From NCBI RefSeq assembly GCF_003207795.1, contig NZ_NIRT01000007.1, positions 62,001 through 126,000 of the forward strand: a stretch of DNA of 64,000 bases, in the 5' to 3' direction. This document shows, piece by piece, positions 41,129 to 49,803 of this stretch. The position numbers and the translations under genes are program-made. Positions within the stretch are counted from its first letter, which is position 1. Each line of letters starts with the position of its first letter. The notes under the pieces were generated by a model. It was not told the origin of the DNA and searched no databases. It saw nothing but the letters and a program-made list of their open reading frames with translations. The stretch comes from Komagataeibacter nataicola. Its GTDB lineage: Bacteria > Pseudomonadota > Alphaproteobacteria > Acetobacterales > Acetobacteraceae.

Positions 41129-42292
41129 ATGGACTCAGGCCCGATGGGCGAATGCCAGCACAACCATGGCGCGGATGGCCATGACCACTCCCATGACCAC
41201 GCCGCCCCCCCACCCGCGCACGGCCCTGACTGCACTGGTCACGAGCATGCGCACCCCGGGCAGGCCACCAGCGGGCCTGACGCAGGCCATGGCTGCGGTC
41301 ATGATACCCATGCGGGCCACGACCATGCCGCTGACGGGCATGATGGTGGCTGCGGGCATGACCACGGGCATGGCGGGCTGTTTGGCCACCATCATGTGCA
41401 CACGCCGGCCTCCTACGGTCGGGCGTTTGCCATCGGCATTGCGCTCAACCTTGTCTATGTCGTGGGCGAGGCGGTGTGGGGCGTGCGCAGCCATGCGCTC
41501 TCGCTGCTGGCCGATGCGGGGCATAACCTGTCCGACGTGCTCGCCCTTGGCGCTGCGTGGCTGGCCGAGGTGCTCTCGCGCCGCTCGCCCACCGCCAATT
41601 TCACTTACGGGCTGCGCCGCTCCTCCATCCTCGCGGCCCTTGGCAATGCCGTGGCCCTGCTGGTGGTGACCGGCGGCATCATGTGGGAGGCCGTGCTGCG
41701 GCTGATCCACCCGCACCCGGTGGCGGGCGTTGCGGTGATGGTGGTGGCCGGAATCGGCATTGTGGTGAACGGGCTGACAGCGCTGCTGTTTGCCAGTGGC
41801 GGCAGGAAAGACCTCAACCTGCATGGCGCGTTCCTGCACATGGCATCCGATGCAGTGATGGCGCTGGCCGTGGTGGCGGGTGGCGGCCTGATCCTGCTGA
41901 CCGGCTGGCTGCGCATCGATCCCGTCATCTGCCTTGTGGTGTCGCTGTCCATCATTGTGGCCACATGGTCGCTGCTGCGCGATTCGCTCGACATGGCGCT
42001 CGACCGCGTGCCGCGTGGCATTGACCCTGCGGCCGTCGATGCCTTTTTGCGCACGCTGCCCGGCGTATGCGACCTGCATGACCTGCACATCTGGCCCATC
42101 AGCACCACCGAAACCGCGCTGACCGTCCACCTCGTGCGCGGGGCGGGCGAGCAGGGCCATGCACCTGATGGCCTGCTGAACCGCGCCGCCAGCGAGCTGC
42201 AGGCCCGCTTTGGCATTGTTCACCCCACCTTGCAGATTGAAACCCTGACCGATGCCGACCACTGCATTCTGGCCGAAGCCCACACCGTCTGA
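41129..42292 (+). CDS. CDF metal exporter with long His-rich N-terminus (ZitB/CzcD type)
   Basis: 387 residues. The first about 90 are extremely rich in His, Asp and Gly (HDHSHDHAAPPPAHG and similar), a cytoplasmic metal-sensing or metal-collecting tail. Six membrane helices follow. The metal-site motifs are HNLSDVLALG and HMASDAVMAL, the HxxxD pattern of zinc-type exporters. A cytoplasmic domain ends the protein (HDLHIWPISTTETALTVHL). Likely a Zn(II)/Cd(II)/Co(II)-proton antiporter in the inner membrane. The start at 41129 or 41144 is open. A second CDF gene follows 22 bases later. Confidence 0.92.
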   Translation: MDSGPMGECQHNHGADGHDHSHDHAAPPPAHGPDCTGHEHAHPGQATSGPDAGHGCGHDTHAGHDHAADGHDGGCGHDHGHGGLFGHHHVHTPASYGRAFAIGIALNLVYVVGEAVWGVRSHALSLLADAGHNLSDVLALGAAWLAEVLSRRSPTANFTYGLRRSSILAALGNAVALLVVTGGIMWEAVLRLIHPHPVAGVAVMVVAGIGIVVNGLTALLFASGGRKDLNLHGAFLHMASDAVMALAVVAGGGLILLTGWLRIDPVICLVVSLSIIVATWSLLRDSLDMALDRVPRGIDPAAVDAFLRTLPGVCDLHDLHIWPISTTETALTVHLVRGAGEQGHAPDGLLNRAASELQARFGIVHPTLQIETLTDADHCILAEAHTV

Positions 42293-42314
42293 TCGCAAGG
42301 ACTCCCTGTTCAGC

Positions 42315-43217
42315 ATGTTTTCCCGTACCGACCCCAAGATCCGCGCGGCCTGGTGCAGCGTTGTCGTCAGCCTGATCGCGCTGGGCATGAAATATGCCGC
42401 ATGGCGCGTGACGGACAGCATCGCGCTGTATTCCGACGCCATCGAGACCATCATCAACGTGGTCTCCGCCGTGGCCGGGCTGTGGGCGCTGCGGGTGGCA
42501 AGCCTGCCGCCGGACCACAACCACACCTATGGCCATTACAAAGCCGAATACCTCTCCGCCGTGGCGGAAGGAGTGCTGGTGGTCATTACCGCCATCACCA
42601 TCGCGCATGAGGCGTGGATCGGCTTCCAGCACATGCATGCGCCGCAGGATTCGCTGCTGGGTATAGCACTCAATGGCGGCGCGGGGCTGCTCAACCTGGG
42701 GTGGGGGCTGTTCCTGCTGCGGCTGGGGCGCGCGCGCCATTCACCCGCCCTGGTGGCCAGCGGGCACCATGTGCTGTCCGATGTCTGGACATCGGCGGTG
42801 CTGATTACGGGGTTCGTGCTGATTCCGCTCACTGGCTTTTTGTGGCTCGACCCGCTGCTCGCCGCCCTGATTGCGGTGAACGTGCTGCGCACGGGGTGGG
42901 AGATGATGCGCACCTCCATCGCGGGGCTGATGGACGAGGCCCCCAATTCCGAGACGCTGGGCGAGATCCGTTCCATCATCTCGCACACCGCCACCGGCGC
43001 CATGGAGGCGCATGACATCCGCGCGCGCATCGTCGGCGCCATGACCTTTATCGAGTTTCATCTTGTCGTGCCCGGTGCCATGAGCGTAGAGGAAGCCCAC
43101 CACATATGCGACCGGGTGGAAGATGGCCTGCGCGCGGGACTGGGTGATGCGCTGATCAACATCCATGTCGAGCCCGAGCGCAAGGCCAAGCATACCGGCG
43201 TGCTGGTGCTGCCCTGA
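42315..43217 (+). CDS. CDF metal exporter (FieF-like)
   Basis: 300 residues with about six membrane helices and no His-rich tail. Metal-site segments are LYSDAIETIINVVSAV and SGHHVLSDVWTSAV, closer to the FieF branch of cation diffusion facilitators, which exports Fe(II) and Zn(II). The C-terminal domain ends with INIHVEPERKAKH. The start at 42315 is chosen over an ATG at 42252 inside the previous gene, although the AAGGA (42297-42301) lies rather far upstream. Co-transcribed with the first CDF gene, so both export systems are probably made together. A 7-bp hairpin (GGCAGAA/TTCTGCC) follows at 43221-43244. Confidence 0.9.
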   Translation: MFSRTDPKIRAAWCSVVVSLIALGMKYAAWRVTDSIALYSDAIETIINVVSAVAGLWALRVASLPPDHNHTYGHYKAEYLSAVAEGVLVVITAITIAHEAWIGFQHMHAPQDSLLGIALNGGAGLLNLGWGLFLLRLGRARHSPALVASGHHVLSDVWTSAVLITGFVLIPLTGFLWLDPLLAALIAVNVLRTGWEMMRTSIAGLMDEAPNSETLGEIRSIISHTATGAMEAHDIRARIVGAMTFIEFHLVVPGAMSVEEAHHICDRVEDGLRAGLGDALINIHVEPERKAKHTGVLVLP

Positions 43218-43349
43218 CCTGGCAGAAGGGGTGCATATTCTGCCAATGACCGCCTGACCTGCGATAAATACCACCCTTGCCGGGCAACCGGACGGCTTAT
43301 ACCCGGTTTTACCCGCTTCAGGGCTGTTGCTGAAAGTACGTTACCGGGC

Positions 43350-44717
43350 ATGCGAACCGACCTTACCGAGATACGCCGGAAACATATGCGCCATCTGCGC
43401 CGTTCCGCGCGGATCACCACCGAGCAGTGGCGGCGCAAGATCGCGTGCTGGGCTGCCGCCGTGGTAGTGGGCGTGGTGGCGGTGGGCTTTGCCCTGGCCG
43501 CTGATGCCGCGGCAAGCCTGCGCACGCACATCATCGCGTTCAACCCGTGGCTGATGCTTGTGCTGACGCCGGGCGGGCTTGCGCTTTCAACGTGGCTGAC
43601 GCGCACCTGGTTTCGTGGCGCGCAGGGCAGCGGCATACCGCAGACCATTGCAACACTGCACCTTGAAAATTTCGCCATTGTCGACCGGCTGCTGTCGCTG
43701 CGGGTGGCGGCGGGCAAGATCGTGCTGACCTCGCTCGGGCTGGTGGCGGGCGCGTCCATCGGGCGCGAGGGGCCGAGCGTGCAGATTGGTGCCGCCATCA
43801 TGCATGCGTGCGGGCGGTGGCTCAACCTGTCCACCATCAGCATGCGACGCGGACTGATCCTGGCAGGCGGCGCCTCGGGGGTGTCCGCCGCGTTCAACAC
43901 GCCGCTGGCGGGCATCGTGTTCGCCATTGAGGAACTCAGCCATTCCTTTGAGCAGCGCACCAGCGGCACCATGCTCACCGGCGTGATCCTGTCGGGTGTG
44001 ACGGCCATCGCCCTTGTGGGCAATTACAGCTATTTCGGCCATACGGATGTGGTCGTGCCCATTGGCATCAGCTGGATCGCGGTGCCAACCTGCGGCATTC
44101 TGGGCGGCATTGGCGGGGGCGTGTTCTCGGCCATTCTCATCCGCGCAACGCGTGGCCTGCCCGGCGGGCTGGGGCGCTTCGCCAAGGGGCGCCCGGTCGC
44201 CTTTGCCGCCGTGTGCGGGCTGCTGCTGGCCATACTGGGCATTGCCTCGGGCGGGATCACCTATGGCACCGGCTATTATCAGGCGCATGAAATCATTGAC
44301 GGGCGCACACATTATCCCGCCTCGTTCTTCATCCTCAAATTCATCGCCACCATCATTTCCTACTGTTCGGGCATTCCGGGGGGGCTGTTTGCGCCGTCGC
44401 TGGCCATCGGGGCAGGGTTTGGCGGATGGGTGGCGCAGTTCCTGCCGCACACCACGCCAGGTGCCGTGGTGCTGCTGGGCACGGTGGCCTATTTCTCGGC
44501 CGTGGTGCAGTCACCGCTGACGGCCTCGGTCATTGTCATGGAAATGTGTGATAACCAGCAGGTCACGCTGGCCCTGCTGGCCACGTCGTTCCTGGCCTAT
44601 GGCGTGTCGCGCATGATCTGTTCGCAGCCGCTCTATGCAGCCCTCGCCGAGGCGTTTCTTGATGGCATGGCCTCTGCGCCCAAGCCCCCGCCTGCGGCAA
44701 AAACTGCCGTAAAATAA
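43350..44717 (+). CDS. ClC-family chloride channel / H+ antiporter
   Basis: 455-residue polytopic membrane protein. The selectivity-filter blocks are all present: GAQGSGIPQ, GASIGREGPSVQIGA (with the gating Glu of GREGP) and YCSGIPGGLFAPSLAIGAGFG. About ten or more helices are predicted. No CBS domains. Probably exchanges Cl- for H+, useful in an acid-tolerant host, though the acid link is inference. An in-frame ATG at 43386 could also be the start and has GGAAAC ahead of it. A dispersed element follows directly after the stop. Confidence 0.93.
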   Translation: MRTDLTEIRRKHMRHLRRSARITTEQWRRKIACWAAAVVVGVVAVGFALAADAAASLRTHIIAFNPWLMLVLTPGGLALSTWLTRTWFRGAQGSGIPQTIATLHLENFAIVDRLLSLRVAAGKIVLTSLGLVAGASIGREGPSVQIGAAIMHACGRWLNLSTISMRRGLILAGGASGVSAAFNTPLAGIVFAIEELSHSFEQRTSGTMLTGVILSGVTAIALVGNYSYFGHTDVVVPIGISWIAVPTCGILGGIGGGVFSAILIRATRGLPGGLGRFAKGRPVAFAAVCGLLLAILGIASGGITYGTGYYQAHEIIDGRTHYPASFFILKFIATIISYCSGIPGGLFAPSLAIGAGFGGWVAQFLPHTTPGAVVLLGTVAYFSAVVQSPLTASVIVMEMCDNQQVTLALLATSFLAYGVSRMICSQPLYAALAEAFLDGMASAPKPPPAAKTAVK

Positions 44718-44718
44718 G

Positions 44719-44798
44719 AAAAATTTTTGGTGAAGCTCTTTTCATAAAGCTTCGACAGATGCCGCCTTTTTGAAAAAAGGCGGCACCCAAAAACTTTT
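44719..44798 (-). repeat. Dispersed two-hairpin element, copy 7
   Basis: AT-rich hairpin (GAAGCTC...AAAGCTTC) first, then near-perfect GCCGCCTTTTT/AAAAAGGCGGC, outer arms TTTTTGGTG and CACCCAAAAACTTTT. It lies between convergent ClC and glycosyltransferase genes, its right end overlapping the last codon of the latter. Confidence 0.9.
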
Positions 44799-45834
44799 AT
44801 CCGTTTTTTGCCTGAAGCACCCGCTTATAAAAAGCCAGCCACTGGCTGGTGACGGCCTGCGCCGTAAAGCCTGCCTCATAATCACGCGTGCCACCTGCCA
44901 CAATACGCGCGGCAAGGGCCGGGTCATCAATCACCGCGCGAATGGCCGTGGCAAGCGCCGGGGCATCATCAATCGGCACCAGCATGCCGTTTTCACCGTT
45001 GCTGATATGGGCGCGTGGCCCATCTGCCGCGCAGGCGACAAGCGGCACGCCTGCCGACCAGGCATCGAGAATCACGGTGCCAAACGGTTCGTAGCGCGAA
45101 GGCAGCACGCACAGGTCAGCCGCCGCCAGCAAGGCGCCCCGGTCCGACCGCCAGCCCAGAAAATGCACCCGCTCCGCCACCCCCAGCCTTGTAGCCTGTG
45201 CGCCCAGGGCCGCGCGCAGCTCGCCCTCGCCCGCCAGCCACACATGGCAGCGCGGCAGGGCGGGCAGTGCATCCAGCAGGGTTTCCAGCCCCTTGGCGGG
45301 GTGCAGGCGCGAGAGCACCAGCAGCACCGGGGCATCGGGCGGCGTATCAAGCGCCTGCCGCGAGACTGGCGGCTGTGGTGTTACGGAAGGAAACGTGGGG
45401 ATATAGGCCACCCGATCGGCTGGCGCACCACGTGCAACCATGGAGGCGGCCATATCCGCCGTGCAGCCCACAAACCAGTCACAATGCGCAAACGGGCGCA
45501 GGTCCTTGTAATTGCCAAACCAGCCAATCACCGGCACCCCGGTGCCCGCAGGCACGATCTCGGCCGCGCGGCGCAGCCAGCAATGAATGAGGTCGGGCCT
45601 GATGCGCCCGATCAGCCGGCGCAATGCATGGCGGGCCGCAGGGCGGAACGGCAGGCGCAGCGGGCCAGTGTCCACGTCCATCCCCGCCGCCCGCATGGCG
45701 GGCACACGGGGGGCTGCGGGGTGCATGACCATGCTCTGTTCAAGCCCTGCCTCATGCAGGCTGCACATGACATCGGTCGCATAAAGCTCCGCCCCGCCAT
45801 TGCCTTTCGCGGCCATGACATGCAGCACCCGCAT
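44797..45834 (-). CDS. Glycosyltransferase family 4-like
   Basis: 345 residues with a GT-B fold. The start MRVLHVMAAKGNGGAELYA is the Gly-rich N-terminal loop of GT4 enzymes; LLVLSRLHPAKGLETLLDAL and PSRYEPFGTVILDAWSAGVPLVA form the C-terminal nucleotide-sugar site. The usual E-x7-E pair is E-x7-D here (EPFGTVILD). Donor and acceptor cannot be read from the sequence. It probably acts on the cytoplasmic face in envelope polysaccharide or lipid glycosylation. Convergent with the ClC gene, 24 bases downstream of the WD40 gene. Confidence 0.85.
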   Translation of the reverse strand: MRVLHVMAAKGNGGAELYATDVMCSLHEAGLEQSMVMHPAAPRVPAMRAAGMDVDTGPLRLPFRPAARHALRRLIGRIRPDLIHCWLRRAAEIVPAGTGVPVIGWFGNYKDLRPFAHCDWFVGCTADMAASMVARGAPADRVAYIPTFPSVTPQPPVSRQALDTPPDAPVLLVLSRLHPAKGLETLLDALPALPRCHVWLAGEGELRAALGAQATRLGVAERVHFLGWRSDRGALLAAADLCVLPSRYEPFGTVILDAWSAGVPLVACAADGPRAHISNGENGMLVPIDDAPALATAIRAVIDDPALAARIVAGGTRDYEAGFTAQAVTSQWLAFYKRVLQAKNG

Positions 45835-45858
45835 GCGTTTTTCCGCCCCCTTGCTGCT

Positions 45859-46920
45859 TTATTTGGCCGACAGGTCGATCACGGCGGCCCGGCCATCTTC
45901 CGTGCCGAAGGCCAGCGCGCAGCCATCGGGGCTGAAGGCGAGCGCGGTTACGGCCCCCTCACCCGCCATGCTGACCGGCAGCAGGCGCTGGGCATTGGTA
46001 TCGACCATCAGCACCGCGCCATCGGCAAACCCCGCGGCCACGATGTCATGCACGGGATGGCAGGCGACACGGGTGCACATGACACCGGGAATGCCACCAG
46101 CCTCCATCGGGGGCTTGCCCATCGGGCCGCCACCAAAGAACGGCCACATCACGATGGTGTCCGCCCCGCTGGTCACCAGCCACTTGCCATTGCGCGTAAA
46201 GGCCATGGACTGCACCTTGGAGGGGTAGCCGCTCATGCGCATGTTGTGCCCGTCGGACAGGCGCCAGCCATGCAGTTCCGATTCCTGCATGGAGGTAACC
46301 AGCGCCTCACCCGCAGGGTGGATGGCGATGCCGATATGGCTGCCCTTCCATTCAAGCTGGCGCGGCGTGTCCACCTTGGCCTGCACGAACCACATGGATG
46401 CGCCGTTGTAGTGCGAGGCCGCGATGCGCTTGCCCTTGGCGTCAAACACGATGCCGCTGACGGTGGAGGGGTGCTCGAGCACCTTGAGCGTGTCGCGGCC
46501 CTGCGCATCACGCAGTTCGACCTGCTTGCCGGATGCAAAGGCGATCACGCCGCCTTTGTCATTCGCCCAGGTGGTGATGTGCTCGATCCAGCGGCGGCCT
46601 TTTGCCAGTTCGCTCACGCTGCCATCAGCAGCGATACGGCGCAGGCTGTTATCGTCACCGCCGGTCAGGAAGCCGGTGGGGGCGGCATCGGGGGCGATGG
46701 ACAGCACCGCGCCGTCATGCACGGTCTGCACATCCCACGCATCCGAGCGGCCCCAGTCGGCACGGCTGGCGACCATCACGTCGCCCTCACCGGTGGCGAA
46801 GGCGACCTGCTGGCTGTCACGCGCAATGGCGCAACCGGTAATCTGGCCTTCAAGCTGGCGCTGCGCGCCCCGGCGTTCAAGCAGCGAGGGGGGCATGGTG
46901 TCGTTCATGGTGCCGCTCAT
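45859..46920 (-). CDS. WD40-repeat protein coupled to COG0523 GTPase
   Basis: 353 residues, no signal peptide. A series of about 40-residue units with GH-like and WD-like turns (VLEHPSTVSGIVFDAKGKRI, AIHPAGEALVTSM, SMAFTRNGKWLVTSGADTIVMW, ALAFSPDGCALAFGTEDGRAAVIDL) indicates a seven-bladed propeller. No enzymatic motif seen, so it is probably a protein-binding partner. Its ATG overlaps the upstream CobW-type GTPase stop by 4 bases, a translational coupling that implies joint function, presumably in metal handling. Confidence 0.85.
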   Translation of the reverse strand: MSGTMNDTMPPSLLERRGAQRQLEGQITGCAIARDSQQVAFATGEGDVMVASRADWGRSDAWDVQTVHDGAVLSIAPDAAPTGFLTGGDDNSLRRIAADGSVSELAKGRRWIEHITTWANDKGGVIAFASGKQVELRDAQGRDTLKVLEHPSTVSGIVFDAKGKRIAASHYNGASMWFVQAKVDTPRQLEWKGSHIGIAIHPAGEALVTSMQESELHGWRLSDGHNMRMSGYPSKVQSMAFTRNGKWLVTSGADTIVMWPFFGGGPMGKPPMEAGGIPGVMCTRVACHPVHDIVAAGFADGAVLMVDTNAQRLLPVSMAGEGAVTALAFSPDGCALAFGTEDGRAAVIDLSAK

Positions 46921-47918
46921 TTCGCACGGCAGCTTTCAAAGCCGCGACGCAGTTGCGGGCGGTTGAGGTTGCGGCCAATAAAGACAAGGCGCGAGACATG
47001 CGGCTCGTCCTTCTTCCACGGGCCGATAAAGCCGCCATCAGCCATCATGTGCACCGCCTGGAAGGCGAAGCGCTGGTTCTCGCCCGCATAGTTCAGGATA
47101 CCCTTGGCACGCAGGATATCCGCGCCCTGCTCCTGCAGCACGGCCCCGATCCAGGCCTGGAACCTGGCGGCGTCGAGCGGTTCTTCCACTTCAAACGACA
47201 TCGACGTGACATCGGCCTCGTGCGAGTGGCTGGTGTCTTCGAGGAAGTTGGGAGCATGCTCGAGCGCGCGCTGGAGGTCAAAGCCGCCCTGGTCGAGCAC
47301 GTCGGATAACGGCACGTCACCACGCTGTGCGCGGTGGATGCGGCACACGGCATTGATGGAGCGGATGCGCTTTTCAATCGCCTCAAGCCCGGCTTCATCC
47401 ACAAGGTCAACCTTGTTGAGGATGATGACATCGGCAAAGGCGATCTGGTTCACCGCCTCCGGGCTTTCGTCGAGCGTCTGGAGCACGTTGTAGGCATCGA
47501 CCACGGTCACCACCGCATCGAGCCGGGTCTTGCCGCGCACGTCTTCATCGACAAAGAAGGTCTGGGCCACGGGGGCGGGATCGGCGAGGCCGGTGGTTTC
47601 GACGATGATGCCATCGAATTTGGCGCGGCGTTTCATGAGGTTGCCGAGGATGCGGATCAGGTCGCCGCGCACGGTGCAGCAGATGCAGCCGTTATTCATC
47701 TCGAACACTTCCTCGTCGGCATCGACCACGAGATCGTTGTCCACGCCGAGTTCGCCAAACTCGTTGACCACAACCGCGTATTTGCGGCCGTGCTCGGCGG
47801 TGAGGATATGGTTGAGCAGCGTGGTCTTGCCTGCGCCGAGAAAGCCCGTCAGCACCGTAACCGGCACGAGGGCGTTCGCAGCTTTGGCGTCAGGTACGGC
47901 CTGAACGGTATCGGACAT
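46917..47918 (-). CDS. CobW/COG0523 family GTP-binding metal chaperone
   Basis: 333-residue G3E GTPase. Walker A is TGFLGAGKTTLLNH (about residue 27), the metal-binding signature is NNGCICCTVRGDL (CxCC), ETTGLADPAP is switch-like, and ILNKVDLVD is the base-recognition motif. The C-terminal CobW_C domain ends the protein. COG0523 members deliver Zn or other metals to target proteins, often under Zn limitation. A strong GGAGG sits 4 bases before the ATG at 47918, which fixes the start over in-frame ATGs up to 48068. The His-rich segment SHSHEADV may also bind metal. Confidence 0.92.
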   Translation of the reverse strand: MSDTVQAVPDAKAANALVPVTVLTGFLGAGKTTLLNHILTAEHGRKYAVVVNEFGELGVDNDLVVDADEEVFEMNNGCICCTVRGDLIRILGNLMKRRAKFDGIIVETTGLADPAPVAQTFFVDEDVRGKTRLDAVVTVVDAYNVLQTLDESPEAVNQIAFADVIILNKVDLVDEAGLEAIEKRIRSINAVCRIHRAQRGDVPLSDVLDQGGFDLQRALEHAPNFLEDTSHSHEADVTSMSFEVEEPLDAARFQAWIGAVLQEQGADILRAKGILNYAGENQRFAFQAVHMMADGGFIGPWKKDEPHVSRLVFIGRNLNRPQLRRGFESCRAK

Positions 47919-48019
47919 GGAACCTCCAGTGTTTGGGCATGAGCCTTGTGTGCCCAGATATAGGACGGCGCGCAGTCCTGTCCCATACCCGCGCGGCATA
48001 AAAACACAAAAACGCGGCG

Positions 48020-49126
48020 TCAGGCGCGGCGGCGGCGCAGGGCTTCGGCCCGCATATGGGCGCGGCACGCACGCGCATGCTCCACGCCAAAGCGCAGCGC
48101 CTGCGCGCGGCCCCGCGCGGCAAGGTCCGCCCGCAGGGCCGGCCCGTCCATCAGCCGGGCGATGGCCTGTGCCAGTTCCGGCGTAGGCAGGGGCGGGCAG
48201 AGCAGGCCGCCATCACCCACCACCTCCGGCAGGCCGCCGGTGGGGGCAGCCACAAGGGCCGCACCCGCCGCCATGGCCTCGAGGGCTGCAAGGCCAAAGG
48301 GCTCGGGCCAGCGGCTGGGCACCACCACGATGGCCGCCCGCGCCATGGCCGCCAGCACATCCGCATGGGGCCGGTAGCCCTCAATCCCGATGCCTGCCGC
48401 CTGCGCGCGGGGCAGCAGTTCCGCCATGAAAGGCGTTACCGGCGCATCGGCGCGGAACCGGTCGGCCCCGATCATGTCAAAGCGCCAGTGCGGGTAAGCC
48501 GGAGCCAGCCGGGCGCAGGCCGCAACAAACAGGTCGGCCCCCTTGGTTGCCACCATGCGCCCGGCGAACATGACCTGTGGCGCGCGATCCTGCATGGGTG
48601 GCACAGTGGCGGGAATGGCCACCCCGTTGGGCGAGACGCCAACCCACTGCCCATCCGTGACGGGCACCCCCTCCATGAAGCGCCCGCGCACCCAGCCGGA
48701 CACGCAGGCCACGTTCATCCACCGCAGCAGGGCCGCGCGGCGGCCAGGCGTCTCGGCGCCACGCATGCCCTGCGGGTCGTTATGCAGCACCAGCAGCACA
48801 TGCTGGCCGGGGCGGCTGCGGGCGATATGCAGCGCGGTATCGGGGCGGTTATGCACCTCGACCACCGCAGGGGCGATATCATGCACGATGCGCAGCACCG
48901 CAGCGGCATAACGGTGGCTGCGGCTGCCCGGCGGCCACAGGCCGGAGCGCACCGCGCGGTATTCATGCCCGGGCAGCAGCGTGGGGCCTGCCACCGGCGC
49001 GCCGATGATGACATCATTGGGGCCAGCAAGGGCCGCGACCTGCAGGCCAATCGCGCCCACGGCCCCGGCACTGAAGCCTTCACGCGCGGGCAGCACCACC
49101 GCCACGCGCCACGGCAGGGTCTGCAC
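48020..49126 (-). CDS. Glycosyltransferase family 4-like
   Basis: 368 residues of GT-B type. PAREGFSAGAVGAIGLQVAAL is the N-terminal loop; VMFAGRMVATKGADLFVAACARL and VPSRWPEPFGLAALEAMAAGAALVA give the intact E-x7-E motif. No membrane segment. The Arg/Ala-rich C-terminus (EALRRRRA) may be basic for membrane contact. Substrate unknown. It lies 5 bases after the GST gene, within the minus-strand group mnmA-gst-gt, though a functional link to those genes is not evident. Confidence 0.85.
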   Translation of the reverse strand: MQTLPWRVAVVLPAREGFSAGAVGAIGLQVAALAGPNDVIIGAPVAGPTLLPGHEYRAVRSGLWPPGSRSHRYAAAVLRIVHDIAPAVVEVHNRPDTALHIARSRPGQHVLLVLHNDPQGMRGAETPGRRAALLRWMNVACVSGWVRGRFMEGVPVTDGQWVGVSPNGVAIPATVPPMQDRAPQVMFAGRMVATKGADLFVAACARLAPAYPHWRFDMIGADRFRADAPVTPFMAELLPRAQAAGIGIEGYRPHADVLAAMARAAIVVVPSRWPEPFGLAALEAMAAGAALVAAPTGGLPEVVGDGGLLCPPLPTPELAQAIARLMDGPALRADLAARGRAQALRFGVEHARACRAHMRAEALRRRRA

Positions 49127-49131
49127 GGGGC

Positions 49132-49803
49132 TCAGGCGATACCCTCAAAACGTGCCTGCTGCCACTGCTTTGGCTCCTGTGCTGCAAGCTGGTACCACTC
49201 TTCCATGAGCGGATGCGCGCGCACGGCGGTCATGTAGGCCCGTGATTCCGGCGAGGGATTGACCCCATAGGACAGGAAGCGCGAGACGATGGGCGCAAAC
49301 ATGGCATCCGCCATGCCGAATTTTTCTCCGAACAGGAAACTGCCACTCTTGCCGAAATCCAGCCGCGCCTCGGTCCAGATCGCATCAATCCGCGCAATAT
49401 CGGCGTCGATATCCGCCGTGGTGCCCGCAGCCAGCGGCCGGTTTTCGCGCCCGGTATTCATGGGCATGGCGGCGCGTACGGCGCGAAAGCCTGCGTGCAT
49501 CTCGGCGGCGATGCTGCGGGCATAGGCGCGCGCGCGGGCATCTGCGGGCCAAAGACCGGGGGCCTGCTCGGCGCAGTATTCACACAGCGCCAGACTCTCC
49601 CACACGGCAACCCCGTCATGTTCAAGATAAGGCACCTTGCCATTGGGCGAGATGGTGCGGATGGCGGGCGTCTCGCCATTATCGGCCAGCGGGATCACCT
49701 GCTCGCGCACGTCAAGCCCGGCCAGGCGCACCGCAAGCCACCCGCGCAGCGACCATGATGAATACCGCCGCGTGCCTATGACCAGAATACTGTCGTTCAT
49801 CAT
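49132..49803 (-). CDS. Glutathione S-transferase family protein
   Basis: 223 residues. The N-terminal thioredoxin-like domain has the active region GTRRYSSWSLRGWLAVR (Ser/Tyr type) and the cis-Pro region PNGKVPYLEHDGVAVWESLALCEY, which binds glutathione. An all-helical C-terminal domain follows (FLFGEKFGMADAMFAPIVSRF). Cytosolic detoxification or redox role; substrate unknown. The start is ATG at 49803 or 49800; it overlaps the mnmA stop by about 4 bases. Confidence 0.9.
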   Translation of the reverse strand: MMNDSILVIGTRRYSSWSLRGWLAVRLAGLDVREQVIPLADNGETPAIRTISPNGKVPYLEHDGVAVWESLALCEYCAEQAPGLWPADARARAYARSIAAEMHAGFRAVRAAMPMNTGRENRPLAAGTTADIDADIARIDAIWTEARLDFGKSGSFLFGEKFGMADAMFAPIVSRFLSYGVNPSPESRAYMTAVRAHPLMEEWYQLAAQEPKQWQQARFEGIA

